Counted from the stretch's first letter, positions 7,929-17,529 are shown. The stretch is DNA of 64,000 nt from Pseudoalteromonas luteoviolacea NCIMB 1944 (GCF_001625565.1 NZ_AUXS01000064.1:298635-362634); one strand, 5' to 3'. The notes: generated from the sequence alone by a model not told the origin. Translations and numbers: made by a program.

Positions 7929-9398
7929 CTAATTGCCAGACAGCAGCTCTACTTTAACCTCTATCCAAGCACGCTCAGTCCCATCTACACCGCCCTTAGC
8001 CGTAGGAGTAATTCTAAATCCTCCCCAATGGTCAGTATAACTTTTACCAATAACTAGTTCAGAATCAGTTTGATCATCCCCCCACCACCCAGGTGTTTTT
8101 GAGCCCGGTGTCATGTCTAGTAAATAAGAGGTGGTTTTCCAAAAACGCGCATCTTTTTCATTTTCGAAGTAACCTTGTAAGTTGATTAGGATGCCATCTT
8201 TTGTCTTTGGGTAGTTTTGATTGGTTGTACGATATTCGAGCCAATATGTATAGAGCCCATTTCCAGATTTCAACCTAAGTCCAATATAGCCAAGGTCATT
8301 TCTAGCATGATCAAAAGCATAAATACGATATGTACCCGAAGAGTTTATAACAGGAACATCGCTGTCAGTTAACCAACGAAAATAATGCTTATATAGCAAG
8401 TTGTATGATTGCAACGAATGTGCCCCCATACCCATCATGCTATAGACATTTCCATAATTTAAACTTTCTTTATCATAATCATGATCACCTATAACTCGCC
8501 CAGCACCAGCTTCAATTGCTTTTGCATGTCTAAGGCCAAGTGCGTGACCAAGCTCGTGCGCAATAACACCTGGCGTATGATGGTACAAACTAATTGAAGG
8601 TGGTGCTGCACTCGAGTTGAAATTCCCGACTTGCGGCGCCACCATCATAACAACTGTTGCTCTGCCTGGGTTGTCAGGGTCAACACCGCGATTTTTCACT
8701 TCGGCTTGCCATGCAGCCCGCCACGCAAAAAAGTCATTATCGAAATCTCGTTTTGGCCGATTAATCGTGATCACTGGTTCTGATACATCATAATAAACCG
8801 AAAATTTCCCGTATGACTGTTCAGTGTAGTATTGAACTGTTTTATCCAAATCCGCCAGCATTGTGCTCCACTCCAATGGCGTATCACTAAATTGGAAACG
8901 AAATACTTTTAAGTTCACATAGTCATACTCGTAACGATCATCCCTATCAGGAGGGATTGTGTTATCTACGATCCGACAAGAAGTAGCTCCCAAATCAACT
9001 ACCAATGAAGCACCTTGGCTTGCACCATCCACTGTTATATAGCTCCAATAGTTACTTGGATTGCTAATAACAATACATTCACCATTACCCGCTTTTACGG
9101 AGCTAGGATCACTACCATCTAACTTTGGCCAACCGCCATTTTTAGCGTACAAGTTAAGGTCGCCACTTCCATACCCCGTTGTTATCGAAAAACTACTTAC
9201 ATTACTGGTATTACCAATACTTAAATAAGTACGGGAGTTATTTGGTAAGCAAACTGTTTGACCATTTTGTACTGTTCTACCTAAAAATGGGTCTTGATCT
9301 TGGCATGCTTTGTCTAAATTATCCGCCCAAGCGACACCTTGATTGACGGCACAATACGCAGCTAACACAGCGCCATACTTCCATAGATTTACCTTCAT
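7929..9398 (-). CDS. Secreted zinc metallopeptidase, M11 (gametolysin)-like, with PPC-type domain
   Basis: 489 residues from ATG 9398, where AGAGGAT and a signal peptide (MKVNLWKYG..) support the start; the in-frame codons upstream do not. An N-terminal beta-rich PPC-like domain (about 30-140) includes SGDLNLYAK and a Cys pair. The catalytic domain has the metzincin signature HELGHALGLRH near 281-291 and a Met-turn YSMMGMG near 320, as in the M11/M12 groups. The three histidines bind zinc and the glutamate is the general base. The C-terminal part contains a WLEYRTTNQNYP strand typical of M11-like bacterial proteins. It probably degrades extracellular protein. It stands alone, divergent from the diguanylate cyclase gene. 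Confidence 0.85.
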   Translation of the reverse strand: MKVNLWKYGAVLAAYCAVNQGVAWADNLDKACQDQDPFLGRTVQNGQTVCLPNNSRTYLSIGNTSNVSSFSITTGYGSGDLNLYAKNGGWPKLDGSDPSSVKAGNGECIVISNPSNYWSYITVDGASQGASLVVDLGATSCRIVDNTIPPDRDDRYEYDYVNLKVFRFQFSDTPLEWSTMLADLDKTVQYYTEQSYGKFSVYYDVSEPVITINRPKRDFDNDFFAWRAAWQAEVKNRGVDPDNPGRATVVMMVAPQVGNFNSSAAPPSISLYHHTPGVIAHELGHALGLRHAKAIEAGAGRVIGDHDYDKESLNYGNVYSMMGMGAHSLQSYNLLYKHYFRWLTDSDVPVINSSGTYRIYAFDHARNDLGYIGLRLKSGNGLYTYWLEYRTTNQNYPKTKDGILINLQGYFENEKDARFWKTTSYLLDMTPGSKTPGWWGDDQTDSELVIGKSYTDHWGGFRITPTAKGGVDGTERAWIEVKVELLSGN

Positions 9399-9606
9399 TA
9401 TTGTATCCTCTGCTTTAGTTACTGGCACGTTTCTGTGCCAGCAAGCAAAGAATAGGACGAACTTTATACAATATGTAATATACTTTATTCATTTATTTAA
9501 GAATAAATTAACCCACCCATCTCTACTTCCATTACAATGTTGATGATTCAAAATTGTGATTTACACTTAATACAAAGCGCTATGTAACTTTGCGAAAGGT
9601 ATTCTT

Positions 9607-10614
9607 ATTCTCAAACTAAAAGAACGCTTTGGCGCGCTAACCAAAGCACAACCCATACTAATTAACCGATACCCAACCTATGCTGCTTACTTGTTTATAG
9701 TAACGGCGGCTGTTTTGATCTATTACCCTATTCGATATGCACTTGACCATAGATATGGGTTAGCAATTGCGGTGGTGATTGTCATCGCAGCGTTGTTATT
9801 CACAGCAGTGCGATTGTTTCAAGGCCGGTTGAGCGTTTTAAAATGTTTGCTACTCAGCACAGTTCTTGGCAGTACACTCATTTATTTTTCATTTCAGTCC
9901 CCGATTATTGCTGTGATATGGCTTCCCGCATTTTTAGTTGGGGTATTTATGGTGTTTCCATTTAAAATCGCCTGCTTAACCAACATCACTTTTTGGTTGA
10001 TCATTACCTATCTCAACTTTATTCATCTGCATATTGAAATTGCGTTGAGATCAGCCATGTCGTCAGGCTTGATCATGTTGCTCACGGCGGTGATAGTGAA
10101 AACATATAACGAAGCCATTCAAGTTGCGGAAAGCGTTGCAACAAAGGACCCTCTAACAGGCGCATTGAACAGACGAACTTTAATCGAAAACATTGAACTT
10201 GAGTCTGAACGGGTCACTCGCTACGGGCAAACATGCTCTATCATCATGATAGATTTAGATAATTTTAAAACATTGAATGATAAATTGGGTCATGGGATTG
10301 GAGATGAAATGTTGGTCAATTTCGTTAAGCTTATTAGTCAATACACTCGAAAAAATGACAAACTGTTCCGCTTAGGTGGCGATGAATTTATGCTACTTAT
10401 ACCCGGTATGGATGCACAAACTGCACAAACTTTTATTGCCCGCATCCAAAACCTTGTCCCAGCTCAACTAACTGTTGAGCATGTAGCTCTAGGAATGAGT
10501 TTTGGTGTATGCGAAATAACAGCTGACACAGCAGTAGAACAACTATTGGAGCTTGCTGATCAAGCACTTTATCAGAATAAAGCGCAACGAAAGAAAAAAC
10601 AGAAAGATAGCTAA
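9607..10614 (+). CDS. Membrane-bound diguanylate cyclase (GGDEF)
   Basis: About 335 residues if translation starts at ATT 9607. The first usual start codon is TTG 9691, but it falls inside the first membrane segment. The frame is open back to the TAA at 9568 with no ATG, GTG or TTG, and AAAGG lies seven bases before ATT 9607. The extra N-terminal residues (LKERFGALTKAQ..) read as normal protein. Four to five membrane helices are followed by a GGDEF domain starting DPLTGALNRR. The active-site motif RLGGDEF is at about 254-260, with an RKND inhibitory (I-) site five residues before GGDEF. It makes c-di-GMP from two GTP, with product inhibition expected. No EAL domain is present. Confidence 0.9.
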   Translation: MLKLKERFGALTKAQPILINRYPTYAAYLFIVTAAVLIYYPIRYALDHRYGLAIAVVIVIAALLFTAVRLFQGRLSVLKCLLLSTVLGSTLIYFSFQSPIIAVIWLPAFLVGVFMVFPFKIACLTNITFWLIITYLNFIHLHIEIALRSAMSSGLIMLLTAVIVKTYNEAIQVAESVATKDPLTGALNRRTLIENIELESERVTRYGQTCSIIMIDLDNFKTLNDKLGHGIGDEMLVNFVKLISQYTRKNDKLFRLGGDEFMLLIPGMDAQTAQTFIARIQNLVPAQLTVEHVALGMSFGVCEITADTAVEQLLELADQALYQNKAQRKKKQKDS

Positions 10615-10755
10615 ATCCTCTGATTTAAATACTTTTATTCTAAACTTAATTTAAAATTAGAATAATAAAGTCCAAATTTAAAAACTTTTTGTTTACTTTT
10701 TGTCATCAAGTAAATAGCATGAAATGGCAGTTTATCTCAAATAAGGAAATAAAAA

Positions 10756-10932
10756 ATGAAAGTACAATTAAAAAAGAAAAAACTAAAAACACTAAATGAG
10801 AGTAACCAACTGGCACACAATGCAACACCACAAGTTGCAGGTGGAGAATACTCAGTGTACCCACGATGTAGTCCATCAAACCCTGTGATCTGCTATACAT
10901 ATGGCGGCTGGCAAGGCTGTGTACCTAAGTAA
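10756..10932 (+). CDS. Double-glycine leader peptide, 58 residues (bacteriocin/RiPP-like precursor)
   Basis: The gene starts at ATG 10756 after AAGGAAA and ends at TAA 10930-10932. The basic leader (MKVQLKKKKLKTLN..) ends TPQVAGG, and the 28-residue core contains three Cys, a GGW turn and several Pro and Tyr. The leader closely matches that of the second peptide at 11391, while the cores differ. Double-glycine leaders are normally removed by C39-peptidase ABC exporters, but no such transporter or modifying enzyme is in this window. An intrinsic terminator follows. It may be a bacteriocin, signal or modified peptide; the activity is unknown. Confidence 0.75.
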   Translation: MKVQLKKKKLKTLNESNQLAHNATPQVAGGEYSVYPRCSPSNPVICYTYGGWQGCVPK

Positions 10933-10968
10933 TAAAAGCATACTTTAGCGCTTTTTATACTTTGAAAT

Positions 10969-11018
10969 AATACTGCCAGATTCATTGTGGCTATTTAATG
11001 GCGCTGGCAGTATTTTTA
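10969..11018 (+). terminator. Rho-independent terminator after peptide gene 1
   Basis: Perfect 11-base arms (AATACTGCCAG at 10969 and CTGGCAGTATT ending 11014) flank a 24-base loop and are followed by Ts. Confidence 0.75.
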
Positions 11019-11390
11019 TTGTTGTATTAGCAACCTAGGCAATTGCGCCCTGAACATTTCAAGCATTAAATAACTCCGAATATTGTGGAAGGCCGGACGT
11101 TTTATGTATCGATATATCACTATAAATAGAGCTAATATAATTAAAATAGCTTACATACTCGAACTCAAACTATAGTTGTCACATATCAGGATCTGTCACT
11201 CATAATTCTCGAACAAGCAACAGAGCAAAACCTGTTTATATTTCGAAAGAAAGCTTGGAATACTCATAAATAAAAATACTCACCCTGCTACCTCACTTGT
11301 TAAACTAAAACCCGTTAGGAATTAACATATTTACAAAACTCTTATCACCTAGTACCTTATTTAGATAATAAGTTAATTAAGGAGAATAAA
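11019..11390. other. Intergenic region between the two peptide genes
   Basis: No coding sequence was accepted here. The region presumably carries the promoter of the second peptide gene; GGAGAATAAA directly before 11391 is its ribosome binding site. Confidence 0.5.
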
Positions 11391-11579
11391 ATGAAACTTG
11401 TTATCTCTAAGAAAAAGATGAAACTTTTAAGCGCAGATAAAAATACACTGGAAAACTCAGTAACCCCCCAAATTGCGGGTGGTTATACCAATGGTTCAGG
11501 CTGCTCCGGCCTTCTTTTTTGCGGCACAAGCCGTTGCCCATCACAGCACATTGAGTGTGAAACAATGATCTATTGTTAA
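11391..11579 (+). CDS. Double-glycine leader peptide, 62 residues (bacteriocin/RiPP-like precursor)
   Basis: A GGAG ribosome site is followed by ATG 11391. The leader (MKLVISKKKMKLLSADKN..) ends TPQIAGG and parallels the leader of the peptide at 10756. The core of about 31 residues has six Cys plus many Ser, Thr and Gly (GSGCSGLLFCGTSRC..), suited to disulfides or post-translational crosslinks. It has its own promoter region and terminator, so the two peptides are separate units. No processing enzyme is nearby, so export would depend on genes elsewhere. Alternatives are a structural or signalling peptide using the same exporter. Confidence 0.75.
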   Translation: MKLVISKKKMKLLSADKNTLENSVTPQIAGGYTNGSGCSGLLFCGTSRCPSQHIECETMIYC

Positions 11580-11621
11580 ACTTTTTTACTGGGCAATGCT
11601 AACTAATACACTTAATAGCTT

Positions 11622-11648
11622 TGGCAGTGTAATATTTACTGCCATTTT
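11622..11648 (+). terminator. Hairpin terminator after peptide gene 2
   Basis: TGGCAGT and ACTGCCA arms around a nine-base loop are followed by TTTT. The core sequence resembles the terminator after peptide gene 1. Confidence 0.6.
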
Positions 11649-11775
11649 AACTCACAAAACTAATCAGCACTGGACCCAACTGCACGAATACACAGCTAAG
11701 TAGTCCTCTCTTTTCATTGACCACGCCGCGTTTTACGTGATTGGTACTATATGAAGCTCCCTCTCATATTTCCCT

Positions 11776-12369
11776 TTACACCAGTTCAATTTCTAAACAC
11801 CCCAATAACCGAATTGCTTCGAAGCGATCAAACTTTGCTTTTTTAAGATTATTGTTAAATATATCAATATCGAAATCGGTTGCATGTGAAAAATCTGCAC
11901 CTGATAGATTTGTATCGTAAAATACAGACCCTTTTAAATCAGAATGAGAAAACTGAGCATTGCTAAAGTCTCCGTCCCTAAAGTCAACATTTCGAGCAAC
12001 ACAACTATCTAATACAAAGTCCTGTAATGAAAGACCATAGAAGGAACTATCATTTATCATGCAATCATAAAATTTAATTGGTGAACTAAAAACGAGTCTA
12101 GGCCATGCAACTTTAGTCCAATCAATACCAATTGCTTTTGAATCACGAATTATAACATCGGTGAATTTGCTGTACTGAATCCTTAGCATGCTTAAATTGC
12201 ATTTTGAAAATTCACAATCAATAAAGGTACATCGGTTAAGAACCGCCTCAGAAAAGTTACAACTTAGAAATTTACACCCCTCGAATGTCTTTGAGGCTAT
12301 CTTCTCTCCCGAAAAATCCTCTTGTTCAAAGGTTGTATCCCAGTATTCATGCTCTTCACCAATATTCAA
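11776..12369 (-). CDS. Pentapeptide-repeat protein
   Basis: 197 residues; the start is TTG 12369 with GGAGGAAGGA upstream. Most of the sequence consists of five-residue repeats with a central Phe, Leu or Ile (CKFLSCNFSEAVLNRCTF, ADFSHATDF), the signature of a right-handed quadrilateral beta helix. A non-repeat interruption lies at about 85-100 and the C-terminus (LGCLEIELV) is a short cap. Size and opening resemble the Qnr/MfpA group, some of which mimic DNA and protect gyrase, but I do not see enough to call it Qnr. It is cytoplasmic, with no signal peptide, and stands alone. Confidence 0.85.
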   Translation of the reverse strand: MNIGEEHEYWDTTFEQEDFSGEKIASKTFEGCKFLSCNFSEAVLNRCTFIDCEFSKCNLSMLRIQYSKFTDVIIRDSKAIGIDWTKVAWPRLVFSSPIKFYDCMINDSSFYGLSLQDFVLDSCVARNVDFRDGDFSNAQFSHSDLKGSVFYDTNLSGADFSHATDFDIDIFNNNLKKAKFDRFEAIRLLGCLEIELV

Positions 12370-12784
12370 AGTCCTTCCTCCGTATTCAATGATGTCTAAT
12401 TAAAAATCGGGCTCTATGATTTATTCTGAAACACAACCATCGTCATATGCCTTCGATATGTATAGGTAAATAACCACTTTTCTCACTTTTGATTGGGTGA
12501 TTATTTAAAGGTGCAATGTCCACTTATGAATATTATCATCACTCTATTCACCCGATGTGAAGATAGGACGATTGCTACAATGGCATTTCTGTGCGCTTGG
12601 CTCAGCTATAACGTCAATTAACAAGCACACAAAAAGCCTATATTTATGCCGCTGAAGCTAACATAATTAATTACCCAGCGCACAACATACTCTTTGTTAG
12701 AAATGAAGCAAGTCAATAAGCGGTTATCTCAATAATTTCATGGGGATTAAAAATCCGATTGTCGGCATGTGTGCGACTCCCTTT
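12370..12784. other. Intergenic region, no gene seen
   Basis: About 415 bases between two minus-strand genes. No plausible reading frame or strong hairpin was noticed. It must include the promoter of the pentapeptide-repeat gene. Confidence 0.5.
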
Positions 12785-13849
12785 TCAAAGCTTCTCTTTA
12801 TATTGAAGTGACGACAATGGCATACTTTGGGAGTGAGTAACATGGCCCTTGATGTCTTTTAACCCGAAATGGATAACAGGGTCACTCTTTTGCCAATTAA
12901 TTTCAATAAACCCATAATTCACTTGCGACGTGCTCTCGCCAACCCGGTGTTTATTTGGACTGACATCTTTCCACTTTTGAGTTAATCCTGAGCTCGTGAC
13001 TTCCCACAAAGGATAGCCCCGTTTTGTTTGATATTTTGATAGTTCACCCCAGTGAGTGTCACCGCTTATCATGATCACACCACCTATTTGATGCGCTTCT
13101 ATAAAATCAAATAACCGCGCTCGGTCAGCTGGAAAGTTTGCCCAGCTCTCCCATCCCGTAAAGTCTGGGATCAACTGTAAACTAGAGGAAATTATTTTCA
13201 CCTTGGCGGGCTTTAATAGCTCTTGTTCAAGCCATTGCCACTGCTGCTCTCCCAACATAGATGTAGTATCATCGACAGGCCTATAGGGTCCCTTATTATT
13301 GAATAAGCTTCCCACCCAGTAACTCAATGTACCAACCGAGTTGAGTTGTGGTCGATTCCATCGTAGATCGGGCATGATAACTTGGACACTTTGCTCACCT
13401 TCTCCAAAGAAGTATGAAGTATATATTCCTGATTCACGCGTGCGTCTCTGGCTTCCTTTGGGCTCCTGCCAAAAATCCAGCATTATCTGTCGCGACTCCT
13501 CCTTGAGTGGGTACTCTTCACCTGCGTCATTTTCGCCGTAATCATGATCATCCCACATAGCAATGACAGGAGTACGCTGTCGCAAAGTCTGAAACCCAGG
13601 TTTGTGCGCCAACTTTTGATACTTAGCTTTTAACTCATCCATATTTTCAGTATCACCGTATATATTGTCCCCTAAAAATATAAATAGATCGGCTTGCTCT
13701 TGGTTGATGGCATCGAAAATGGGAATCGCTTTATCTTGATGGCTGCATGAGCCAAAAAGAATTTTATCGAACGAATTGGCAGCATAGAGGCAGCTAGAAA
13801 AGCTACTTAATGCGGCGATGGAAAAGACAAGTAAGCGTTTTATGTTCAT
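12785..13849 (-). CDS. PhoD-like metallophosphoesterase, exported
   Basis: 354 residues from ATG 13849, which begins a signal peptide (MNIKRLLVFSIAALSS). Upstream in-frame starts at 13852, 13882 and 13906 (GTG) cannot be excluded. Metal-binding blocks of the PhoD/metallophosphoesterase fold are visible: GSC and the following Asp/His region, FLGDNIYGD, MWDDHDYGENDAG, and SGDTHWGE. The family hydrolyses phosphomonoesters or diesters with Ca, Mn or Fe. It lies downstream of, and in line with, the TonB receptor gene, with a 334-base gap. That invites the inference that it frees phosphate from an imported or surface-bound organophosphate. The substrate is not readable from sequence. Confidence 0.85.
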   Translation of the reverse strand: MNIKRLLVFSIAALSSFSSCLYAANSFDKILFGSCSHQDKAIPIFDAINQEQADLFIFLGDNIYGDTENMDELKAKYQKLAHKPGFQTLRQRTPVIAMWDDHDYGENDAGEEYPLKEESRQIMLDFWQEPKGSQRRTRESGIYTSYFFGEGEQSVQVIMPDLRWNRPQLNSVGTLSYWVGSLFNNKGPYRPVDDTTSMLGEQQWQWLEQELLKPAKVKIISSSLQLIPDFTGWESWANFPADRARLFDFIEAHQIGGVIMISGDTHWGELSKYQTKRGYPLWEVTSSGLTQKWKDVSPNKHRVGESTSQVNYGFIEINWQKSDPVIHFGLKDIKGHVTHSQSMPLSSLQYKEKL

Positions 13850-14183
13850 CATTAGAAAAATTCTTGTGGTTTTATGCCTCATAACTTCATACCCCAAAGC
13901 AAACACACTAACTGTTCACCATTAAAATAGGGAAGTTACTAGGTATTGTGGTCAAGTGACCAAATACTCTGTGACATCGAGAAGAAAATGAGCTAAATGA
14001 ATAATCATCTAGCTCAGAAGTTTGTTGCACAGCATAGTTTTAAGGCGAGTTATGTAACATGGTCCGTGCTTTCGCGGTGTACATAACAAGGTCAAACCTA
14101 TCGACTAATAAAAACATCCGTTTCAACTGCACAACATTGGGGTTTGTGATTAGTCGTGTTTTTCAACACCACACCCACTCACT
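13850..14183. other. Intergenic region between receptor and phosphoesterase genes
   Basis: An imperfect inverted repeat (CGACTAAT near 14101 and ATTAGTCG near 14149) could end receptor transcription. No copy of the GntR-type palindrome was found here, so the phosphoesterase may have separate control. Confidence 0.4.
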
Positions 14184-16538
14184 TTAAAAACGTGTTTGGA
14201 AATTAATTGCAGCAGTACGCGGTGCACCTATCCAACCACCCCAGCCACCAGCAACACTGCCTATATAGCTCTTATCAAACAAGTTGTTTACAGTAAGCCT
14301 GATAGAGGCTCCCTTTAAGGCGGAATCAAAGTTGTCTAAATCAACGGCAATGTATAAGTCGCTCACCGCATAGGCGTCAATACGCTGAGTATTGTCTGCA
14401 TCCATCCAGCGCTCCCCGATCCATTTAGTTGAAAGACCGGCTGAGTATATGTCAGACTGCCAATCTAAAGACAACACAGCCATATCTTCAACTGAACCAA
14501 ATACAGTATTACCTGCTTTAATATCTACCGTACCATCTGTGTACTCTGAGTCATTACTGGTATAAGACATGTATACCGATAGAGCTTGGGTAGGGTAATA
14601 AGTCATTGACGCTTCTACCCCTGAGGACTCAATCCCCCCAGTGTTAATATATTGACCACTGGTACCAACAAGGTAGTCATTGCCTGATGCAGATTCAGGC
14701 GCTACGAATGTTAGACGGTTTTCAAAATCAATGCTGTAAAGTGTGATACTGGCATCAAAGTCTTGGTTGTCGTAACGAATACCCAAATCCATATTTTCAG
14801 CTGTTTCTGGCTCAATATTACCGAGTGCTGACGCATCGGCTTCTAGGACCTGATCTTTGATCGCCGCAAAGTTTTCCGCGTAACCTGCAAATACTTCTAA
14901 GCCTTCAACAGGCGTATACCATACAGCACCTGCTGACAACAGCGTGTCGGAGTCTGAATTTACTGACTTGTTGGTGCTTGTGAATTTATCGTGGCTATCT
15001 AAATCTACTAAGTACTTTTTGACGCCAGCGCGCACTGTTACACTTTCCATCTCCACTGAGTCTTCAAGGTACAACATCGTCGTGGTAACTGGATAAGTGC
15101 GGTCATACTGGATCCAATACGGGGTATGGTCAAAATCAAAACTACTCTTTGAATCGATGATTTTGTGCCAGTCTCGGTACTCAGAGCGCTCATAATCTTC
15201 GTACCAAATTCCACCACGTACTATGTTGGTGTACTCACCAATTTGCGTTTCCCACGTAAGGTCAGCATTTATGCCAAAACGCTCTTTTTCGTAATGACTG
15301 TTGCGATATGATCCAACAGGGCGTGCGCTTGAATCATAACAGTTAGGATCATACTCTGCATCTGCACCACCATAAGGGAAAGTAATAGAGCTTTCACATC
15401 CTTTGGCAGGCGTCAGGGATTTACCATCAGCACCGACAAAATAAATTTTACCTAATGAGCTGCCGCCTTGATATGTCGTACCTGACACCAATTCACTGTG
15501 ACCATTGGCACCATCGTGATTAACATCAACGATATAAGGTGGTACCCAGTCACCACGGCCCTCATTTTTGTGGAAATACGCATTGGCTGTTACTTCAACT
15601 TCACCAATCATTGTGTCAACCTCAATATAGCCAAATAGGTTTTCACGTAGCGTAGACCAACCACGGCGATACACTTGATCAATATAAGGAATACCTGTCC
15701 ACTCACCGGTTAGTCCATCGGACTCTGGGTTTTGTTTAAAACTCTCTAACGATACACGTTGGTAGTTATCTTCATGCACGTCGTCATACGAAAGGTAAGC
15801 GGTGATCTCTAAGTCACTGTCCATACCTTTGACAAATTTAGTTGCAAAGTGATCGCGTTTATTCTCGGCTGTTCCCGTTATCCAATCACTGTTGCTCGAA
15901 TTTGAATAACTGAACCAGCCATAGGTATCATCCATAACCTCGCCTGTTTCAACACGCATATAGTATTTTTGCGCGTCAAAATTAGCTAGTGACAGGCTGG
16001 CTACAATGCCTTTTTCCGTTCCTGGGTTAATAGTTGTGAAGTTTAATGTACCGCCCAGCGCTTCATTCGAACGTGAACCGATATCAGCAGTACCTTGAGA
16101 AACTTCTACAGCCATTAAATTTTCTGTATCGATATAGCGGTTTGCCTTAGCTCCCCCGCCGTAGTTAGAGTTACCATTTGAGATACCATCAATGGTAATA
16201 CCGACTTGCTGCTCATCTAGACTTAACTGAAAGCCTCGAATAGACACGGTTGTTGACCAATCATCAGATCCGAATGTATCACCTTCGTTAATAAGTACAC
16301 CTGGCAGATTATCAATCATTGCCATCGCACTGGTCATGGAAGACTGCTGTTTAAACATCTCTTCAGACGTTGCATTATTAGCGTAAGAAACACTCTTTCC
16401 AACGACCATGATCTCTTCGATCTGTTGATCTGCTTTAGCCTGATCATCTTCTGCCAACACAGGAGCCGACAATGCTGTTGCCACAGCCATTGCGAGCATA
16501 GATATTTTTGTAGAGCCTGTAGAGTATAAAGTTTTCAT
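14184..16538 (-). CDS. TonB-dependent outer-membrane receptor
   Basis: 784 residues from ATG 16538, behind GGGAA and opening with a signal peptide that ends near VLA. A candidate TonB box (EEIMVVG) follows. The plug domain (about 50-165) holds NLPGV, SIRGF, IDGIS and the ALGGTLNF stretch. The rest is a 22-strand-type barrel with the terminal NFQTRF-type strand ending in Phe. The family imports siderophores, vitamins, sugars or phosphorus compounds using the proton motive force through TonB. Its start is overlapped by a TTGGTACATACCAA operator, also found around the divergent GntR regulator and the DUF5690 transporter, so it is probably repressed by that regulator and induced by its ligand rather than by iron. 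Confidence 0.95.
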   Translation of the reverse strand: MKTLYSTGSTKISMLAMAVATALSAPVLAEDDQAKADQQIEEIMVVGKSVSYANNATSEEMFKQQSSMTSAMAMIDNLPGVLINEGDTFGSDDWSTTVSIRGFQLSLDEQQVGITIDGISNGNSNYGGGAKANRYIDTENLMAVEVSQGTADIGSRSNEALGGTLNFTTINPGTEKGIVASLSLANFDAQKYYMRVETGEVMDDTYGWFSYSNSSNSDWITGTAENKRDHFATKFVKGMDSDLEITAYLSYDDVHEDNYQRVSLESFKQNPESDGLTGEWTGIPYIDQVYRRGWSTLRENLFGYIEVDTMIGEVEVTANAYFHKNEGRGDWVPPYIVDVNHDGANGHSELVSGTTYQGGSSLGKIYFVGADGKSLTPAKGCESSITFPYGGADAEYDPNCYDSSARPVGSYRNSHYEKERFGINADLTWETQIGEYTNIVRGGIWYEDYERSEYRDWHKIIDSKSSFDFDHTPYWIQYDRTYPVTTTMLYLEDSVEMESVTVRAGVKKYLVDLDSHDKFTSTNKSVNSDSDTLLSAGAVWYTPVEGLEVFAGYAENFAAIKDQVLEADASALGNIEPETAENMDLGIRYDNQDFDASITLYSIDFENRLTFVAPESASGNDYLVGTSGQYINTGGIESSGVEASMTYYPTQALSVYMSYTSNDSEYTDGTVDIKAGNTVFGSVEDMAVLSLDWQSDIYSAGLSTKWIGERWMDADNTQRIDAYAVSDLYIAVDLDNFDSALKGASIRLTVNNLFDKSYIGSVAGGWGGWIGAPRTAAINFQTRF

Positions 16539-16556
16539 TATAATTCCCGAAAGTGA

Positions 16557-16570
16557 TTGGTACATACCAA
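16557..16570. promoter_or_regulatory. GntR-type operator copy 1 (TTGGTACATACCAA)
   Basis: A 14-base palindrome lies 18 bases upstream of the receptor start codon, where a bound repressor would block transcription or leader clearance. Two near-identical copies are at 16643 and 17530. Confidence 0.85.
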
Positions 16571-16642
16571 AAATACGAACGGGCGAAATCTTAGTTCGAG
16601 CGCATTACAATGGTTTTACAGAATTATGTAATATTTAAATAA

Positions 16643-16656
16643 TTGGTATGTACCAA
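16643..16656. promoter_or_regulatory. GntR-type operator copy 2 (TTGGTATGTACCAA)
   Basis: The same palindrome lies in the middle of the divergent receptor/regulator intergenic region, 86 bases before the regulator start. It could serve both promoters and allow autoregulation. Confidence 0.85.
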
Positions 16657-16745
16657 AATATCTAAATCTATAAACATGGCTTGTTGAGCACTCTGTATTG
16701 TGATAACAATAAATTAATAAAATGCAGATAAAAAATTGATAACTT

Positions 16746-17459
16746 ATGAGCAATGCTTGTTTCGCTTATGCCCATGTGCGTGAAGCCATTAGCCAACAGA
16801 TCATTGAACAACACCTCACAGGTAGCTTGCCATCAGAGCGAGAGCTCTGCGCAACCTATGACGTTGCTCGTTCTACACTACGCCAAGCCCTTGGACAACT
16901 TGAGCATATGGGGTTGATATATAGAAAGAATCGCAGTGGTTGGTTTGTGTGTCCTCGCAAACTAAAATATGATCCAATGCAACATACTTCATTTTTGCAA
17001 TACACCACTGCGCAAGGGTTTCAGCCCAGTACTAAATTAGTAGAGCAAAAAAAATTGAAACCCTGTAAAGAAATAGCAGCAGCACTTGAGTTAGATGCCC
17101 GCACCAGTTTAACGAGTATTTTGCGCGTACGCTCAGTCGACGGAAGAGCTGTGGTCGTTGAAAACCTCAATTTTAGCAATAAACACTTACCTGATATTGA
17201 TAAACATGACTTGTCATTATCCATCAGCATTTTACTCAAGAATACCTATCACCAACATAATGTTTTATATGATGTTACTGTCGAGTCATGCTGTTTATTC
17301 AACCCGATCGCACAATTGTTAGATACTTATGATGGCGCGCTCGGCCTCAAAGTCACACGGATCGTGAGAGACAAAGATGGTATAGCTTTTGAATTTGATC
17401 GTGAATTTTGGCGTCACGATGCGCTAATGATAGAAAACAAGGCCAAACTACATTTTTAG
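16746..17459 (+). CDS. GntR-family regulator with UTRA ligand domain (HutC subfamily)
   Basis: 237 residues. The winged helix (about 5-72) shows the GntR signature: GSLPSERELC, then ARSTLRQALGQLEHMGLIYRKNRSGWFV. A UTRA effector domain follows (about 90-232). HutC/PhnF-type regulators are usually repressors released by a small metabolite. The gene is divergent from the TonB receptor and 111 bases upstream of the DUF5690 transporter. TTGGTA-YR-TACCAA palindromes occur before the receptor, in the divergent gap and before the transporter, matching the short inverted repeats HutC proteins bind. That this protein binds them is inferred from position. No strong ribosome site precedes ATG 16746. Confidence 0.9.
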   Translation: MSNACFAYAHVREAISQQIIEQHLTGSLPSERELCATYDVARSTLRQALGQLEHMGLIYRKNRSGWFVCPRKLKYDPMQHTSFLQYTTAQGFQPSTKLVEQKKLKPCKEIAAALELDARTSLTSILRVRSVDGRAVVVENLNFSNKHLPDIDKHDLSLSISILLKNTYHQHNVLYDVTVESCCLFNPIAQLLDTYDGALGLKVTRIVRDKDGIAFEFDREFWRHDALMIENKAKLHF

Positions 17460-17529
17460 AAATTAAGGCCTTGTAAAACAACTGACACAAAGCCAATTTA
17501 CACTTTCCAAATTCGAAACAGCCCACCAA

